From an uncultured Microbacteriaceae bacterium (GTDB taxonomy: Bacteria > Actinomycetota > Actinomycetes > Actinomycetales > Microbacteriaceae), in assembly GCA_946481135.1 (NCBI GenBank), contig CAMLMQ010000152.1, positions 1-7,355 of the forward strand: a DNA stretch of 7,355 nt, given 5' to 3'. Every line of letters begins with the position of its first letter. The stretch's first letter is position 1. This document shows positions 1 to 6,727 of the stretch, in pieces. A program made the position numbers and the translations under genes. The notes beneath the pieces are model-generated. The model was given only the letters and a program-made list of their open reading frames with translations, was not told the origin of the DNA and searched no databases.

Positions 1-1658
1 CGGTCGGGGTAGTCGTCGCGCATGTGGCCGCCGCGGCTCTCCTTGCGGTTGCGCGCCGAGAACACGACGACCTCCGCGAGGTCGAGCAGGAAGCCGAGCT
101 CGATCGCCTCGAGCAGGTCGGTGTTGAACCGCTTGCCCTTGTCTTGGATCGAGACGTTCTTGTAGCGCTCGCGCAACTCGTAGATGGTCTGCGTGACCTT
201 CGCGAGCGACTCGTCCGTGCGGAACACCTGGGCGTTCCGGTCCATCTCGTCCTGCAGCTCCTTGCGGATGGCCGCGATGCGCTCCGTGCCGGTCGAGTTC
301 TTGAGCTGCGCCACGAGGTCGACGACGAACTTCGCCGGGTTCTCGGGCAGCGGCACGAAGTCGGCGGTCTTCGCGTACTCGGCGGCGTTGATGCCGGCCC
401 GCTTGCCGAAGACGTTGATGTCGAGCAGCGAGTTGGTGCCGAGTCGGTTGGAGCCGTGCACCGACACGCACGCGCACTCGCCCGCGGCGTAGAGCCCGGG
501 CACGACGGTGTCGTTGTCGGAGAGCACCTCCGCCTTGACGTTCGTCGGGATGCCGCCCATCGCGTAGTGCGCCGTCGGCATCACGGGCACGGGCTCGACG
601 ACCGGGTCGACGCCGAGGTAGGTGCGGGCGAACTCGGTGATGTCGGGGAGCTTCGTCTCCAGCACCTCGGCCCCGAGGTGGGTGCAGTCGAGCAGCACGT
701 AGTCCTTGTGCGGCCCGGCGCCGCGACCCTCGGCGACCTCCTGCACCATGCAGCGCGAGACGATGTCGCGCGGCGCGAGATCTTTGATGGTCGGGGCATA
801 GCGCTCCATGAAGCGCTCGCCCGACGCGTTGCGCAGGATCGCGCCCTCGCCGCGCGCACCCTCCGTCAGGAGGATGCCGAGTCCGGCCAGGCCGGTCGGG
901 TGGAACTGGAAGAACTCCATGTCCTCCAGCGGCAGGCCCTTGCGCCAGATGATGCCGACCCCGTCACCCGTGAGCGTGTGCGCGTTCGAGGTGGTCTTGT
1001 AGATCTTGCCGAAGCCGCCCGTGGCGAAGACGATCGACTTCGCCTGGAAGACGTGCACCTCGCCCGTGGCGAGCTCGTAGGCGACGACGGCCGACGGGCG
1101 CTGCTTGCCCTTGACGGTCGTCATCGCGATGTCGAGCGCGTAGTACTCGTTGAAGAAGTTGACGCCGAGCTTCACGCAGTTCTGGAAGAGCGTCTGCAGG
1201 ATCATGTGGCCGGTGCGGTCGGCCGCGTAGCACGCGCGGCGCACGGGCGCCTTGCCGTGGTCGCGCGTGTGGCCGCCGAAGCGACGCTGGTCGATCTTGC
1301 CGTCGGGCGTGCGGTTGAACGGCAGGCCCATGTTCTCGAGGTCGATGACCGCGTCGATCGCCTCCTTCGCGAGGATCTCGGCCGCATCCTGGTCGACGAG
1401 GTAGTCGCCGCCCTTGACGGTGTCGAAGGTGTGCCACTCCCACGAGTCCTCTTCGACGTTGGCGAGCGCCGCCGCCATGCCGCCCTGCGCCGCGCCGGTG
1501 TGCGAGCGGGTCGGGTAGAGCTTCGTGATGACCGCCGTCTTCGCCCGCGGTCCGGCCTCGATGGCGGCGCGCATGCCGGCGCCGCCGGCTCCCACGATCA
1601 CGACGTCGAACTGGTGGTAGTGGACGCCGTCGATCACGGCTCCGTCCTCGAATTCCAT
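1..1658 (-). CDS. sdhA: Succinate dehydrogenase flavoprotein subunit (partial, C-terminus off the left edge)
   Basis: This is the catalytic FAD subunit of complex II, which oxidises succinate to fumarate on the cytoplasmic face of the membrane and passes electrons to SdhB. The ATG at 1658 opens 552 complete codons and the frame is still open at base 1; the family is about 580-610 residues, so roughly 30-60 are missing. Visible landmarks are a dinucleotide-binding GAGGAG motif at residues 23-28, the SHTGAAQGG segment with the flavin-linking His at 53, QFHPTG (His253), the catalytic-loop PRDIVSR (Arg297), PTAHYAMGG (His364) and [11 protein letters not shown] (Arg405), so all expected active-site residues are present. 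The start lies 11 bases after the sdhD stop. A weak AAGG overlapping that stop codon is the only Shine-Dalgarno candidate, so translation probably depends on coupling to sdhD. sdhB should follow outside the window. The family assignment is essentially certain. Confidence 0.97.
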   Translation of the reverse strand, partial: MEFEDGAVIDGVHYHQFDVVIVGAGGAGMRAAIEAGPRAKTAVITKLYPTRSHTGAAQGGMAAALANVEEDSWEWHTFDTVKGGDYLVDQDAAEILAKEAIDAVIDLENMGLPFNRTPDGKIDQRRFGGHTRDHGKAPVRRACYAADRTGHMILQTLFQNCVKLGVNFFNEYYALDIAMTTVKGKQRPSAVVAYELATGEVHVFQAKSIVFATGGFGKIYKTTSNAHTLTGDGVGIIWRKGLPLEDMEFFQFHPTGLAGLGILLTEGARGEGAILRNASGERFMERYAPTIKDLAPRDIVSRCMVQEVAEGRGAGPHKDYVLLDCTHLGAEVLETKLPDITEFARTYLGVDPVVEPVPVMPTAHYAMGGIPTNVKAEVLSDNDTVVPGLYAAGECACVSVHGSNRLGTNSLLDINVFGKRAGINAAEYAKTADFVPLPENPAKFVVDLVAQLKNSTGTERIAAIRKELQDEMDRNAQVFRTDESLAKVTQTIYELRERYKNVSIQDKGKRFNTDLLEAIELGFLLDLAEVVVFSARNRKESRGGHMRDDYPD

Positions 1659-1669
1659 GTGGCCGGGCC

Positions 1670-2107
1670 TTACAGGGTCGAGCAGAACTGCGGCAGGAGC
1701 TCCGCCGGCGAGTTCGGCGGGCAGGGGTCGAAGGTGGTCAGCACGAGGCTGCCGAGCACGAGCAGCACGATCGTCGCGCCCGCGAGGGCGACGAGGAACA
1801 CGAGGCGAAGCCGGCCGCGCGAGTAGTCGTTGATGATCGTGCGCATCCCGTTCGCGCCGTGGATGAGCGCGAGCCAGAGCAGCAGCATGTCGTAGACGAT
1901 CCAGAACGGATCGGCGAGCTTGCCGGCCACGAACGCGAAGTCGATCTGGTTGACGCCCTCGCCGAGGAACAGGTTGACGAGCAGGTGGCCGAAGATCAGC
2001 ACGACGAGGAGCACGCCCGAGAGCCGCATGTAGAGCCAGCCCCACTTCTCCCAGTTCACGCCGCGGCGGCGGGGTCGGGGGGCGTTCGGCAGCGGGACGG
2101 CGGTCAT
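1670..2107 (-). CDS. sdhD: Succinate dehydrogenase hydrophobic membrane anchor subunit
   Basis: This 145-residue membrane anchor of complex II helps bind haem b and ubiquinone or menaquinone. Three hydrophobic segments lie at about residues 27-48, 67-86 and 100-123. The second ends in HGANGMR...DY: His83 matches the haem-ligand His of the family (E. coli SdhD His71), and Asp94-Tyr95 follow at the same spacing as E. coli Asp82-Tyr83, the quinone-site pair. The N-terminus is basic and proline-rich. The start was chosen because the ATG at 2107 overlaps the sdhC stop as ATGA (2104-2107), the classic translational-coupling arrangement. The frame is open further upstream, but that part lies over sdhC in another frame and has no membrane-anchor character. 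The stop is 11 bases before sdhA. Confidence 0.94.
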   Translation of the reverse strand: MTAVPLPNAPRPRRRGVNWEKWGWLYMRLSGVLLVVLIFGHLLVNLFLGEGVNQIDFAFVAGKLADPFWIVYDMLLLWLALIHGANGMRTIINDYSRGRLRLVFLVALAGATIVLLVLGSLVLTTFDPCPPNSPAELLPQFCSTL

Positions 2108-2538
2108 CCGTGGCCCCCGCCCGCGAACATGTGCATGAGCTGACGAGGCACGAACCCGGCGAGCAGCAGCACCCAGATCGCGATCGCGATCCAGAACATG
2201 AGGCGCTGGATGCGCGGTCCGATCGTCAGGAAGTCGATCGCGATGATGCGCAGACCGTTGAGCGCGTGCAGCCCGATCGCGGCGACGAGGCCGATCTCGC
2301 CGAATCCCATGATGGGCGTCTTGTAGGCGCCGATCACGACGTTGTACGCCTCGGGGCTGATGCGCACGAGCGACGTGTCGAGGATGTGCACGAGCAGGAA
2401 GAAGAAGATGGCGACACCGGTGATCCGGTGGAGCACCCACGACCACATCCCCTCGCGGCCGCGGTACAGGGTGCCGACGGGTCGCTTCAGAGGGGCGGTC
2501 TTGGGGGCCCGGATCTTCGCCGCGGCCTGGGTGGACAC
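2104..2538 (-). CDS. sdhC: Succinate dehydrogenase cytochrome b556 subunit
   Basis: This 144-residue protein is the second membrane anchor of complex II. Three transmembrane helices are visible at about residues 34-56, 80-103 and 113-132. The conserved SWVLHRITG stretch (residues 33-41) starts the first helix; its Arg38 corresponds to the quinone-site Arg31 of E. coli SdhC. LHALNGLR in the second helix supplies His91, the expected haem b ligand. The start is GTG at 2538, picked because a near-perfect Shine-Dalgarno sequence stands 4-5 bases upstream and the N-terminus ([11 protein letters not shown]) matches the short basic leader usual in actinobacterial SdhC. It is the first gene of sdhC-sdhD-sdhA and overlaps sdhD by 4 bases. 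The gene upstream (mgtA-like) is on the same strand and ends 76 bases away, so a private promoter or read-through are both possible. Confidence 0.95.
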   Translation of the reverse strand: MSTQAAAKIRAPKTAPLKRPVGTLYRGREGMWSWVLHRITGVAIFFFLLVHILDTSLVRISPEAYNVVIGAYKTPIMGFGEIGLVAAIGLHALNGLRIIAIDFLTIGPRIQRLMFWIAIAIWVLLLAGFVPRQLMHMFAGGGHG

Positions 2539-2542
2539 GGAT

Positions 2543-2550
2543 TCCTCCTT
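2543..2550 (-). promoter_or_regulatory. Shine-Dalgarno site of sdhC
   Basis: On the minus strand this reads AAGGAGGA, almost fully complementary to the 16S rRNA tail, followed by ATCC and the GTG start. It fixes the non-ATG start of sdhC. It also contrasts with the neighbouring genes at 3748, 3855, 5685 and 5746, which have no such site. Confidence 0.9.
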
Positions 2551-2611
2551 GAGCTCCTGAACGGATTGTCTCCAAGCGGGGTGGCGCGCCGCAGGGTGGA
2601 TCAGTGCTCCC

Positions 2612-2617
2612 AGTCTA
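2612..2617 (-). promoter_or_regulatory. Candidate -10 box for the sdhCDA operon
   Basis: The minus strand reads TAGACT, matching the actinobacterial SigA-type TAnnnT pattern. Its first three bases are the TAG stop codon of the mgtA-like gene. Initiation about 7 bases downstream would give a leader of roughly 67 bases before sdhC. No convincing -35 hexamer is seen at 16-18 bases, so this is a tentative call. Confidence 0.35.
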
Positions 2618-3748
2618 GGGGCGTGCGTCGACGAGCGCTCGCCGCGTCACGACGGCGCCGTAGTGCTCCAGCAGCTCGTCGCAGATCGCCGACCACGACC
2701 GGCCGAGCACGCGCCGTCGACCGGCCTCGCCCATCCGGGCACGCAGATCGGGCGCCGCGACGAGCCCCTCGACGGCGTCGCGCAGGTCCGACTCCGAGGT
2801 GGGGTCGTAGAGGATGCCGTCGACCCCGGTCTCGACGAGGTCGATCGGCCCGCCCGCGCGCGGCGCGATGACCGGCAGGCCGCTCGCGTGCGCCTCCTGC
2901 AGCGTCTGGCCGAACGTCTCCTCCGTGCCCGTGTGCACGAACACGTCGAGGGCCGCGTACGCCTCCGCGAGGTCGTCACCGTGCAGGGCGCCGAGGTACG
3001 ACACCGGGATGCCCTCGAGTGCGCGTCGGACCGCCGGCATCGCGGGCCCGTCCCCGACGATCACGAGCCGCAGATTCGGGACGCCGCGCAGCACCGCGAG
3101 CCGCTCGAGGCTCTTCTCGGGAGCGACCCGACCGACGTAGCCGACGAGGGTCTCGTCGCCCTCGGCGAGACGTGAGCGCAGGGCGGCGACCCGCGCGTGG
3201 CTGCGGCGTCGCGGGTGGTAGCGCTCGAGGTCGACGCCGCGGCCCCAGCGGTCGAGGCGCGGCACGCCCGCCGCGCGCAGGTCGGCGAGAGCCGTCGACG
3301 ACGGAGCGAGGGTGAGGTCGGCGCCCTCGTGGATCCAGCGGGTGAGGCGCATCGCGAAGGCGCTCGCGGCCGAGAGGCGGTTGCGCTTCGCGTACCCCGA
3401 GACGTCGGTCTGGTAGATCGCGACGCTCGGCACCCCCAACCGGTTGGCCGCGGCGATCGCCTGCGCTCCGAGCAGAAAGGGTGAGGCGACGTGCAGCACG
3501 TCGGGCCGGAAGCGATCGAGCAGTCCGCTCACCTGCGAGTTCGGGAGGCCGACCGGGAACTGGCGGTAGGCGAGCGCCGGCACCTCGTGCACGGGGAAGC
3601 CGGCGTAGCTGCGCGGCGACCCGGCGGCGGGCACGACGACCATCGCCTCATGGCCACCGTGGGCCAGATGCTCCAGCACCCGCACGACCGAGGTCGTCAC
3701 CCCGTTCACCGTGGGGAGGAAGCTCTCGCTCACGACCGCGACCCTCAT
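2615..3748 (-). CDS. mgtA: GT4 family glycosyltransferase, probable GDP-mannose-dependent alpha-mannosyltransferase (MgtA-like)
   Basis: This 377-residue GT-B fold enzyme probably transfers mannose from GDP-mannose to a membrane glycolipid acceptor at the cytoplasmic face, as MgtA does in mycobacteria and corynebacteria when it builds mannosylated glucuronosyl-diacylglycerol. The N-terminal domain opens with a glycine-containing loop (residues 8-18, ESFLPTVNGVT). The C-terminal donor domain has GYVGRVAPEKSLERL (203-217, with the phosphate-binding Arg207 and Lys212), a VGDGP turn (231-235) and the EX7E pair Glu277/Glu285 followed by ASGLPVIAP. The C-terminal stretch VLGRSW...CDELL.HY.AV..RR closely resembles what I recall of the mycobacterial MgtA/Rv0557 tail. 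It is divergent from manC, which makes the presumed donor. A TACCGT box lies 6 bases before the ATG, with no Shine-Dalgarno, suggesting leaderless translation. The GT4 call is firm; the acceptor and exact symbol are inferred. Confidence 0.88.
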   Translation of the reverse strand: MRVAVVSESFLPTVNGVTTSVVRVLEHLAHGGHEAMVVVPAAGSPRSYAGFPVHEVPALAYRQFPVGLPNSQVSGLLDRFRPDVLHVASPFLLGAQAIAAANRLGVPSVAIYQTDVSGYAKRNRLSAASAFAMRLTRWIHEGADLTLAPSSTALADLRAAGVPRLDRWGRGVDLERYHPRRRSHARVAALRSRLAEGDETLVGYVGRVAPEKSLERLAVLRGVPNLRLVIVGDGPAMPAVRRALEGIPVSYLGALHGDDLAEAYAALDVFVHTGTEETFGQTLQEAHASGLPVIAPRAGGPIDLVETGVDGILYDPTSESDLRDAVEGLVAAPDLRARMGEAGRRRVLGRSWSAICDELLEHYGAVVTRRALVDARP

Positions 3749-3754
3749 GCGGCG

Positions 3755-3760
3755 ACGGTA
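3755..3760 (-). promoter_or_regulatory. Candidate -10 box, leaderless start of mgtA-like gene
   Basis: The minus strand reads TACCGT, then six bases (CGCCGC), then the ATG at 3748. Transcription starting about 7 bases after the box would begin at the start codon itself. The first bases upstream of the ATG hold no Shine-Dalgarno sequence. The -35 region is not recognisable. Confidence 0.45.
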
Positions 3761-3828
3761 CGAGCCGGGGTGCGGCGGCGAGGCGACGGCGGCGTGACGC
3801 GTCGGTGTACGTCGGCTGAAGAGCAGGC

Positions 3829-3854
3829 GGGTTCATCGCCCTAGGCTCGAACCC
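3829..3854. promoter_or_regulatory. Inverted repeat flanking the manC -10 box (operator candidate)
   Basis: GGGTTC (3829-3834) and GAACCC (3849-3854) form a perfect 6-bp dyad with a 14-base spacer. The spacer contains the putative -10 box TAGGCT, and the right arm abuts the manC ATG. A repressor bound here would block the promoter, but a 6-bp dyad can arise by chance and no known operator is recognised. Confidence 0.3.
3842..3847 (+). promoter_or_regulatory. Candidate -10 box, leaderless start of manC
   Basis: TAGGCT lies 7 bases (CGAACCC) before the ATG at 3855, so the expected transcription start falls on or next to the start codon. The absence of any purine-rich ribosome-binding site supports a leaderless mRNA. 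No good -35 hexamer is visible at standard spacing. Confidence 0.55.
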
Positions 3855-4979
3855 ATGTCGGATCACCCTGCTGCGCTCGACCGCTTCTACAGCATCATCC
3901 CGGCCGGGGGCGTCGGCTCGCGACTCTGGCCGCTCTCGCGCGCCGACGCGCCGAAGTTCTTGCACGACCTCACGGGTTCGGGCAGCACGCTGCTGCGTGC
4001 GACGTGGGATCGCCTCGCGCCCCTCGCGGGCGACCAGCGGATCATGGTCGTGACGGGCCGTGCTCATCGCGCGGCGGTCGAGGGGCAACTCCCCGAACTC
4101 GCCGACGCGAACATCGTGCTGGAGAGCGAGCCGAAGGACTCCTCCGCCGCGATCGGGCTCGCCGCGGCGATCCTCGCGCGGCGCGAACCCGACGTCATCG
4201 TGGGCTCGTTCGCGGCCGACCACGTCATCTCGGATGTGCGTTCCTTCCGCCGGGCGATCGAGCAGGCCGTCGCGGTCGCCGACGCCGGGTACATCGCGAC
4301 GGTCGGCATCACCCCGACGGAGCCCGCGATCGGCTTCGGCTACATCCACTGCGGGGAGGCGCTCGGCATCCCCGGGGCTCCGAAGGCGCTGCGCGTGGAG
4401 AGCTTCGTCGAGAAGCCCGACCTCGAGACGGCCGAGCAGTACCTCGAGGGGGGCGAGCACCTGTGGAACGGCGGCATGTTCGTCGCGCGCGCCGACGTGC
4501 TGCTCGATCAGATGCGGCAGTCGCATCCCGAACTCGTCGCCGCGCTCGACGAGCTCGCCGCGGCGTGGGACGATCCCGCCACCCGCGGACCCGCCGTCGA
4601 CCGGCTCTGGCCGGGGCTCACGAAGATCGCGATCGACTACTCCGTGGCCGAGCCGGCCGCCGCCGCGGGACGCCTGGCCGTCATCCCCGGCACGTTCGAC
4701 TGGGACGATGTGGGCGACTTCGCCTCGATCGCGAAGCTGCACGCGGGCGGGCGCAAGAACGACCTCGCGATCCTCGGGGCGAACGCCCGGGTGCTCGCGG
4801 ACGCCTCGAGCGGCATCGTCGTGAGCCAGAGCGACCGCATCATCTCGCTCATCGGCGTGCGCGACATCATCGTCGTCGACACCGCGGACGCGCTCCTCGT
4901 CACGACGACCGCGAACGCGCAGCGGGTGAAGAGCGTCGTCGACGCCCTCAAGCTCTCCGGCCGCAACGAGGTGCTCTGA
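3855..4979 (+). CDS. manC: Mannose-1-phosphate guanylyltransferase
   Basis: This 374-residue cytoplasmic nucleotidyltransferase makes GDP-mannose from mannose 1-phosphate and GTP. The N-terminal signature is IIPAGGVGSRLWPLSR...PKF (residues 14-35), where the glycine loop binds GTP and Lys34 is the conserved lysine of the PKxF motif. Further family landmarks are ESEPKDSSAAIGLAAA (90-105), SFAADHVI (118-125, Asp122 being the usual metal ligand), GFGYI (160-164), FVEKP (184-188), WNGGMF (204-209) and WDDVGDF (283-289). The length suits the short form without the C-terminal phosphomannose isomerase domain seen in many proteobacterial ManC proteins. It is transcribed away from the mgtA-like mannosyltransferase across 106 bases, so donor synthesis and donor use sit side by side. 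It probably starts as a leaderless message. It ends 13 bases from the stop of the convergent RraA-like gene. Confidence 0.95.
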   Translation: MSDHPAALDRFYSIIPAGGVGSRLWPLSRADAPKFLHDLTGSGSTLLRATWDRLAPLAGDQRIMVVTGRAHRAAVEGQLPELADANIVLESEPKDSSAAIGLAAAILARREPDVIVGSFAADHVISDVRSFRRAIEQAVAVADAGYIATVGITPTEPAIGFGYIHCGEALGIPGAPKALRVESFVEKPDLETAEQYLEGGEHLWNGGMFVARADVLLDQMRQSHPELVAALDELAAAWDDPATRGPAVDRLWPGLTKIAIDYSVAEPAAAAGRLAVIPGTFDWDDVGDFASIAKLHAGGRKNDLAILGANARVLADASSGIVVSQSDRIISLIGVRDIIVVDTADALLVTTTANAQRVKSVVDALKLSGRNEVL

Positions 4980-4992
4980 GTCGCACCGGGCG

Positions 4993-5685
4993 TCACACCT
5001 CGATCTCGCCGCCGACGCGGCGGAGGTGGTCGCGGAAGGTGAGCGCAGGCTCGGTCGCCCGCGCCGCGAGGTAGTCGCCGAACCGCACCTGGTCGCGCAA
5101 CGTCGTGCCTCCGCGGATGAAGTCGGCCTGCCGTCGTTCCGTCACCGCGATCGCCTCGGCGGCGTCGAGCACGTCGTCGAGCCGGGCGGTCGGCACGAAG
5201 AGCACGCCGTCGTCGTCGCCGAACACGGCATCCTGCGCCGTCACGACGTGCGGCCCGACCCGCGCGCTGCGCAGGGCGTCGGGATGCCGCGCCTCCAGGC
5301 GCTGCGGACCCGACGGGAACGCGCCGAGGCTGAACACGGGCGCCCCGATGTCGAGCAGGTCGGCGGTGTCGCGGTGCAGCCCCCAGACGACGACTCCCGA
5401 GACCCCCGCGGCGAGGGCGTCGAGCAGCGCGAGGTCGCCGATGCACGCCTCGTCGTCGCGGGCGTCGTTGTCGATCACGAGCACGTCGCCCGGCCGCGCG
5501 TCGAGCACGGCTTCGAGGTAGACGTCGACGCTGCCGGCGTGGCGCACCGGCAGCACGCGTCCGGCCGTCCGTGACCCGGGCACGAGCGGGCGCAGGGTCG
5601 CGGGTGCGCAGCGCACCGGAAGGTCGAGGCGCAGACACGCGTCGGCGAGGAGCGGGGTGGAGAGCGTGGCGAACCGGTCGAGCAT
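4993..5685 (-). CDS. RraA / HMG-aldolase family protein (possible class II pyruvate aldolase or oxaloacetate decarboxylase)
   Basis: This is a 230-residue soluble protein of the RraA fold. The core is GDVLVIDND (66-74), a central GDLALLDALAAGVSGVVVWG segment (83-102), then HRDTADL and APVFSLG (115-121). Asp84 is followed after exactly 20 residues by Arg105-Asp106, the D-X20-R-D motif of divalent-metal-dependent 4-hydroxy-4-methyl-2-oxoglutarate aldolases (Asp102/Arg123/Asp124 in the Pseudomonas enzyme). An aldolase or decarboxylase activity on a pyruvate-yielding acid is therefore more likely than the RNase E-inhibitor role that named RraA. Automated annotation often mislabels this family as demethylmenaquinone methyltransferase. 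The ATG at 5685 lies 6 bases after a TAGCGT box and has no Shine-Dalgarno. It is divergent from a nucleoside hydrolase across a symmetric promoter region and convergent with manC. The substrate is unknown. Confidence 0.85.
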   Translation of the reverse strand: MLDRFATLSTPLLADACLRLDLPVRCAPATLRPLVPGSRTAGRVLPVRHAGSVDVYLEAVLDARPGDVLVIDNDARDDEACIGDLALLDALAAGVSGVVVWGLHRDTADLLDIGAPVFSLGAFPSGPQRLEARHPDALRSARVGPHVVTAQDAVFGDDDGVLFVPTARLDDVLDAAEAIAVTERRQADFIRGGTTLRDQVRFGDYLAARATEPALTFRDHLRRVGGEIEV

Positions 5686-5691
5686 GCCGCG

Positions 5692-5697
5692 ACGCTA
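5692..5697 (-). promoter_or_regulatory. Candidate -10 box, leaderless start of RraA-like gene
   Basis: The minus strand reads TAGCGT, six bases (CGCGGC), then the ATG at 5685. The hexamer and spacing are identical to those of the divergent nucleoside hydrolase promoter. No Shine-Dalgarno sequence is present. Confidence 0.5.
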
Positions 5698-5733
5698 GAG
5701 CGTGGGGCGGCGTCGCGACCACGTCCACCTGGC

Positions 5734-5739
5734 TAGCGT
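5734..5739 (+). promoter_or_regulatory. Candidate -10 box, leaderless start of nucleoside hydrolase
   Basis: TAGCGT is followed by TGGACC and the GTG start at 5746, leaving 6 bases between box and start codon. The expected transcription start is the G of the start codon. There is no Shine-Dalgarno sequence and no clear -35. Confidence 0.55.
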
Positions 5740-5745
5740 TGGACC

Positions 5746-6714
5746 GTGACCGTTCCCCTCGTCATCGACACCGACACCGCGCAGGACGACTGCGTCGCCA
5801 TCCTCGTCGGCCTGCTCGATCCCGACGCCGACCTCCGCGCGATCACGATGGTCGCCGGCAACGTCGGGTTCGACGCGCAGGTGCGCAACGCCTGGATGAC
5901 GCTCAACGTCGCCGACCGTCTCGACGTGCCCGTGCACCTGGGCTGCCGACGGCCCCTCGTGCGCGAGTGGGTGTCGGCCGAGAACGTGCACGGCGACGGC
6001 GGGGGCGGCCTCGCGATCGACGACACCGGGTTGGAGCCGCAGGCCGAGCACGGCGTCGACGCGCTCATCCGCCTCGCCGCCGAGAACCCGGGCGAGCTGT
6101 CGATCGTGTGCATCGGGCCGCTGACGAACATCGCGATGGCCGTCATCAAGGACCCGTCGTTCGTCGGCAACGTGAAGGCGCTGTACATCATGGGCGGGTC
6201 GAACAACGCGCGCGGCAACATCACCGCCGCGGGGGAGTTCAACTTCTACGTCGATCCGGATGCCGCCAAGGTCGTGTTCGCGGCCGGGTTCTCCGACGTC
6301 GTCGTGGTGCCGTGGGCGCCGCTCACCCTGAACGACGCCCTCTTCTCCCGGGACGAGATCGCGACCCTCGCCGAGATCGGCACCCCGCTCGCCCGTTTCG
6401 TGGTGCGGGTCTGCGAGGCGACGCTCGCGTTCGACGAGTCGGTCGGCATCCCCGGGTCGACGCACCCCGACTCCCTCACGGCCGCGGTGCTGCTGCACCC
6501 CGAGCTCGTGTCGGCGAGCGCGCGCTACGCGGTCGACGTGGAGGCCGACTCGGAGCTCACGCGCGGGTACGCCGCGATGTCGTGGGGTGTTCACGGCCTC
6601 CCCGACAATGCGACCGTGATCGAGGCCATCGACCACCGGGCGTTCTTCGACTATCTGGCCGGTCTGCTCGCCCGCCCGACGACGCCGCCGCGCGACTTCA
6701 GCCCGCCGCTGTAG
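5746..6714 (+). CDS. Inosine-uridine-preferring nucleoside hydrolase family protein
   Basis: This 322-residue cytoplasmic calcium enzyme cleaves the N-glycosidic bond of ribonucleosides, releasing base and ribose for salvage or catabolism. The N-terminal calcium cluster is intact: IDTDTAQDD gives Asp8, Asp10, Asp14 and Asp15. AGN (Asn39), HGDGGGG (His82), IGPLTNIA (Thr127, Asn128), MGG (149-151) and EFNFYVDP (164-171, Asn166, Asp170) follow in family order. The C-terminal motif, normally His-Asp, reads His240-Pro241-Asp242 here; Asp242 can still be the calcium ligand but the usual catalytic His is displaced or replaced by Pro. Full family length. The GTG start at 5746 is supported by a TAGCGT box 6 bases upstream and by the motif position close to the N-terminus. 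The BMP-family receptor gene downstream suggests that imported nucleosides are its substrates. Base preference cannot be read from the sequence. Confidence 0.92.
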   Translation: MTVPLVIDTDTAQDDCVAILVGLLDPDADLRAITMVAGNVGFDAQVRNAWMTLNVADRLDVPVHLGCRRPLVREWVSAENVHGDGGGGLAIDDTGLEPQAEHGVDALIRLAAENPGELSIVCIGPLTNIAMAVIKDPSFVGNVKALYIMGGSNNARGNITAAGEFNFYVDPDAAKVVFAAGFSDVVVVPWAPLTLNDALFSRDEIATLAEIGTPLARFVVRVCEATLAFDESVGIPGSTHPDSLTAAVLLHPELVSASARYAVDVEADSELTRGYAAMSWGVHGLPDNATVIEAIDHRAFFDYLAGLLARPTTPPRDFSPPL

Positions 6715-6727
6715 GCCGTGGGGCCGA

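Larger units (their letters stand above)
5692..5739. promoter_or_regulatory. Imperfect 48-bp palindromic bidirectional promoter region
   Basis: The two outer arms are ACGCTAG (5692-5698) and CTAGCGT (5733-5739), exact inverted repeats containing both -10 boxes. The centre is the perfect 8-bp palindrome GTCGCGAC (5712-5719). Compared base by base, 16 of 24 half-site positions are symmetric. The axis (between 5715 and 5716) coincides with the midpoint of the 60-base intergenic gap, so both start codons are equidistant from it. The -35 regions of the two promoters would overlap near the centre, which suggests shared control. A binding protein is not identified. Confidence 0.5.

Noticed and set aside
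24..1826. 600-codon open frame on the plus strand across sdhA
   Set aside because: It is antisense to an unmistakable sdhA, rich in Arg, Asp, Glu, Val and Leu in the pattern expected from reading GC-rich codons backwards, has no recognisable domain, and runs on into sdhD.
1670..2575. Extended 301-codon version of sdhD starting at 2575
   Set aside because: The upstream half lies over sdhC in another frame and lacks membrane-anchor features. The ATG at 2107 gives the normal family length and the ATGA overlap with sdhC.
3801..3815. GTCGG direct repeat at 3801 and 3811, one helical turn apart
   Set aside because: A 5-base word in GC-rich DNA is too common to call an operator without conservation data.
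3648..4742. 364-codon minus-strand open frame over manC and the mgtA-manC gap
   Set aside because: Antisense shadow of manC with a compositional Arg/Gly/Asp bias. It also overlaps the 5' end of the mgtA-like gene and the promoter region.
4970..4987. GGTGC/GCACC hairpin as a shared bidirectional terminator
   Set aside because: The stem is 5 bp with an 8-base loop and no T run on either strand, so it does not meet even loose intrinsic-terminator criteria.
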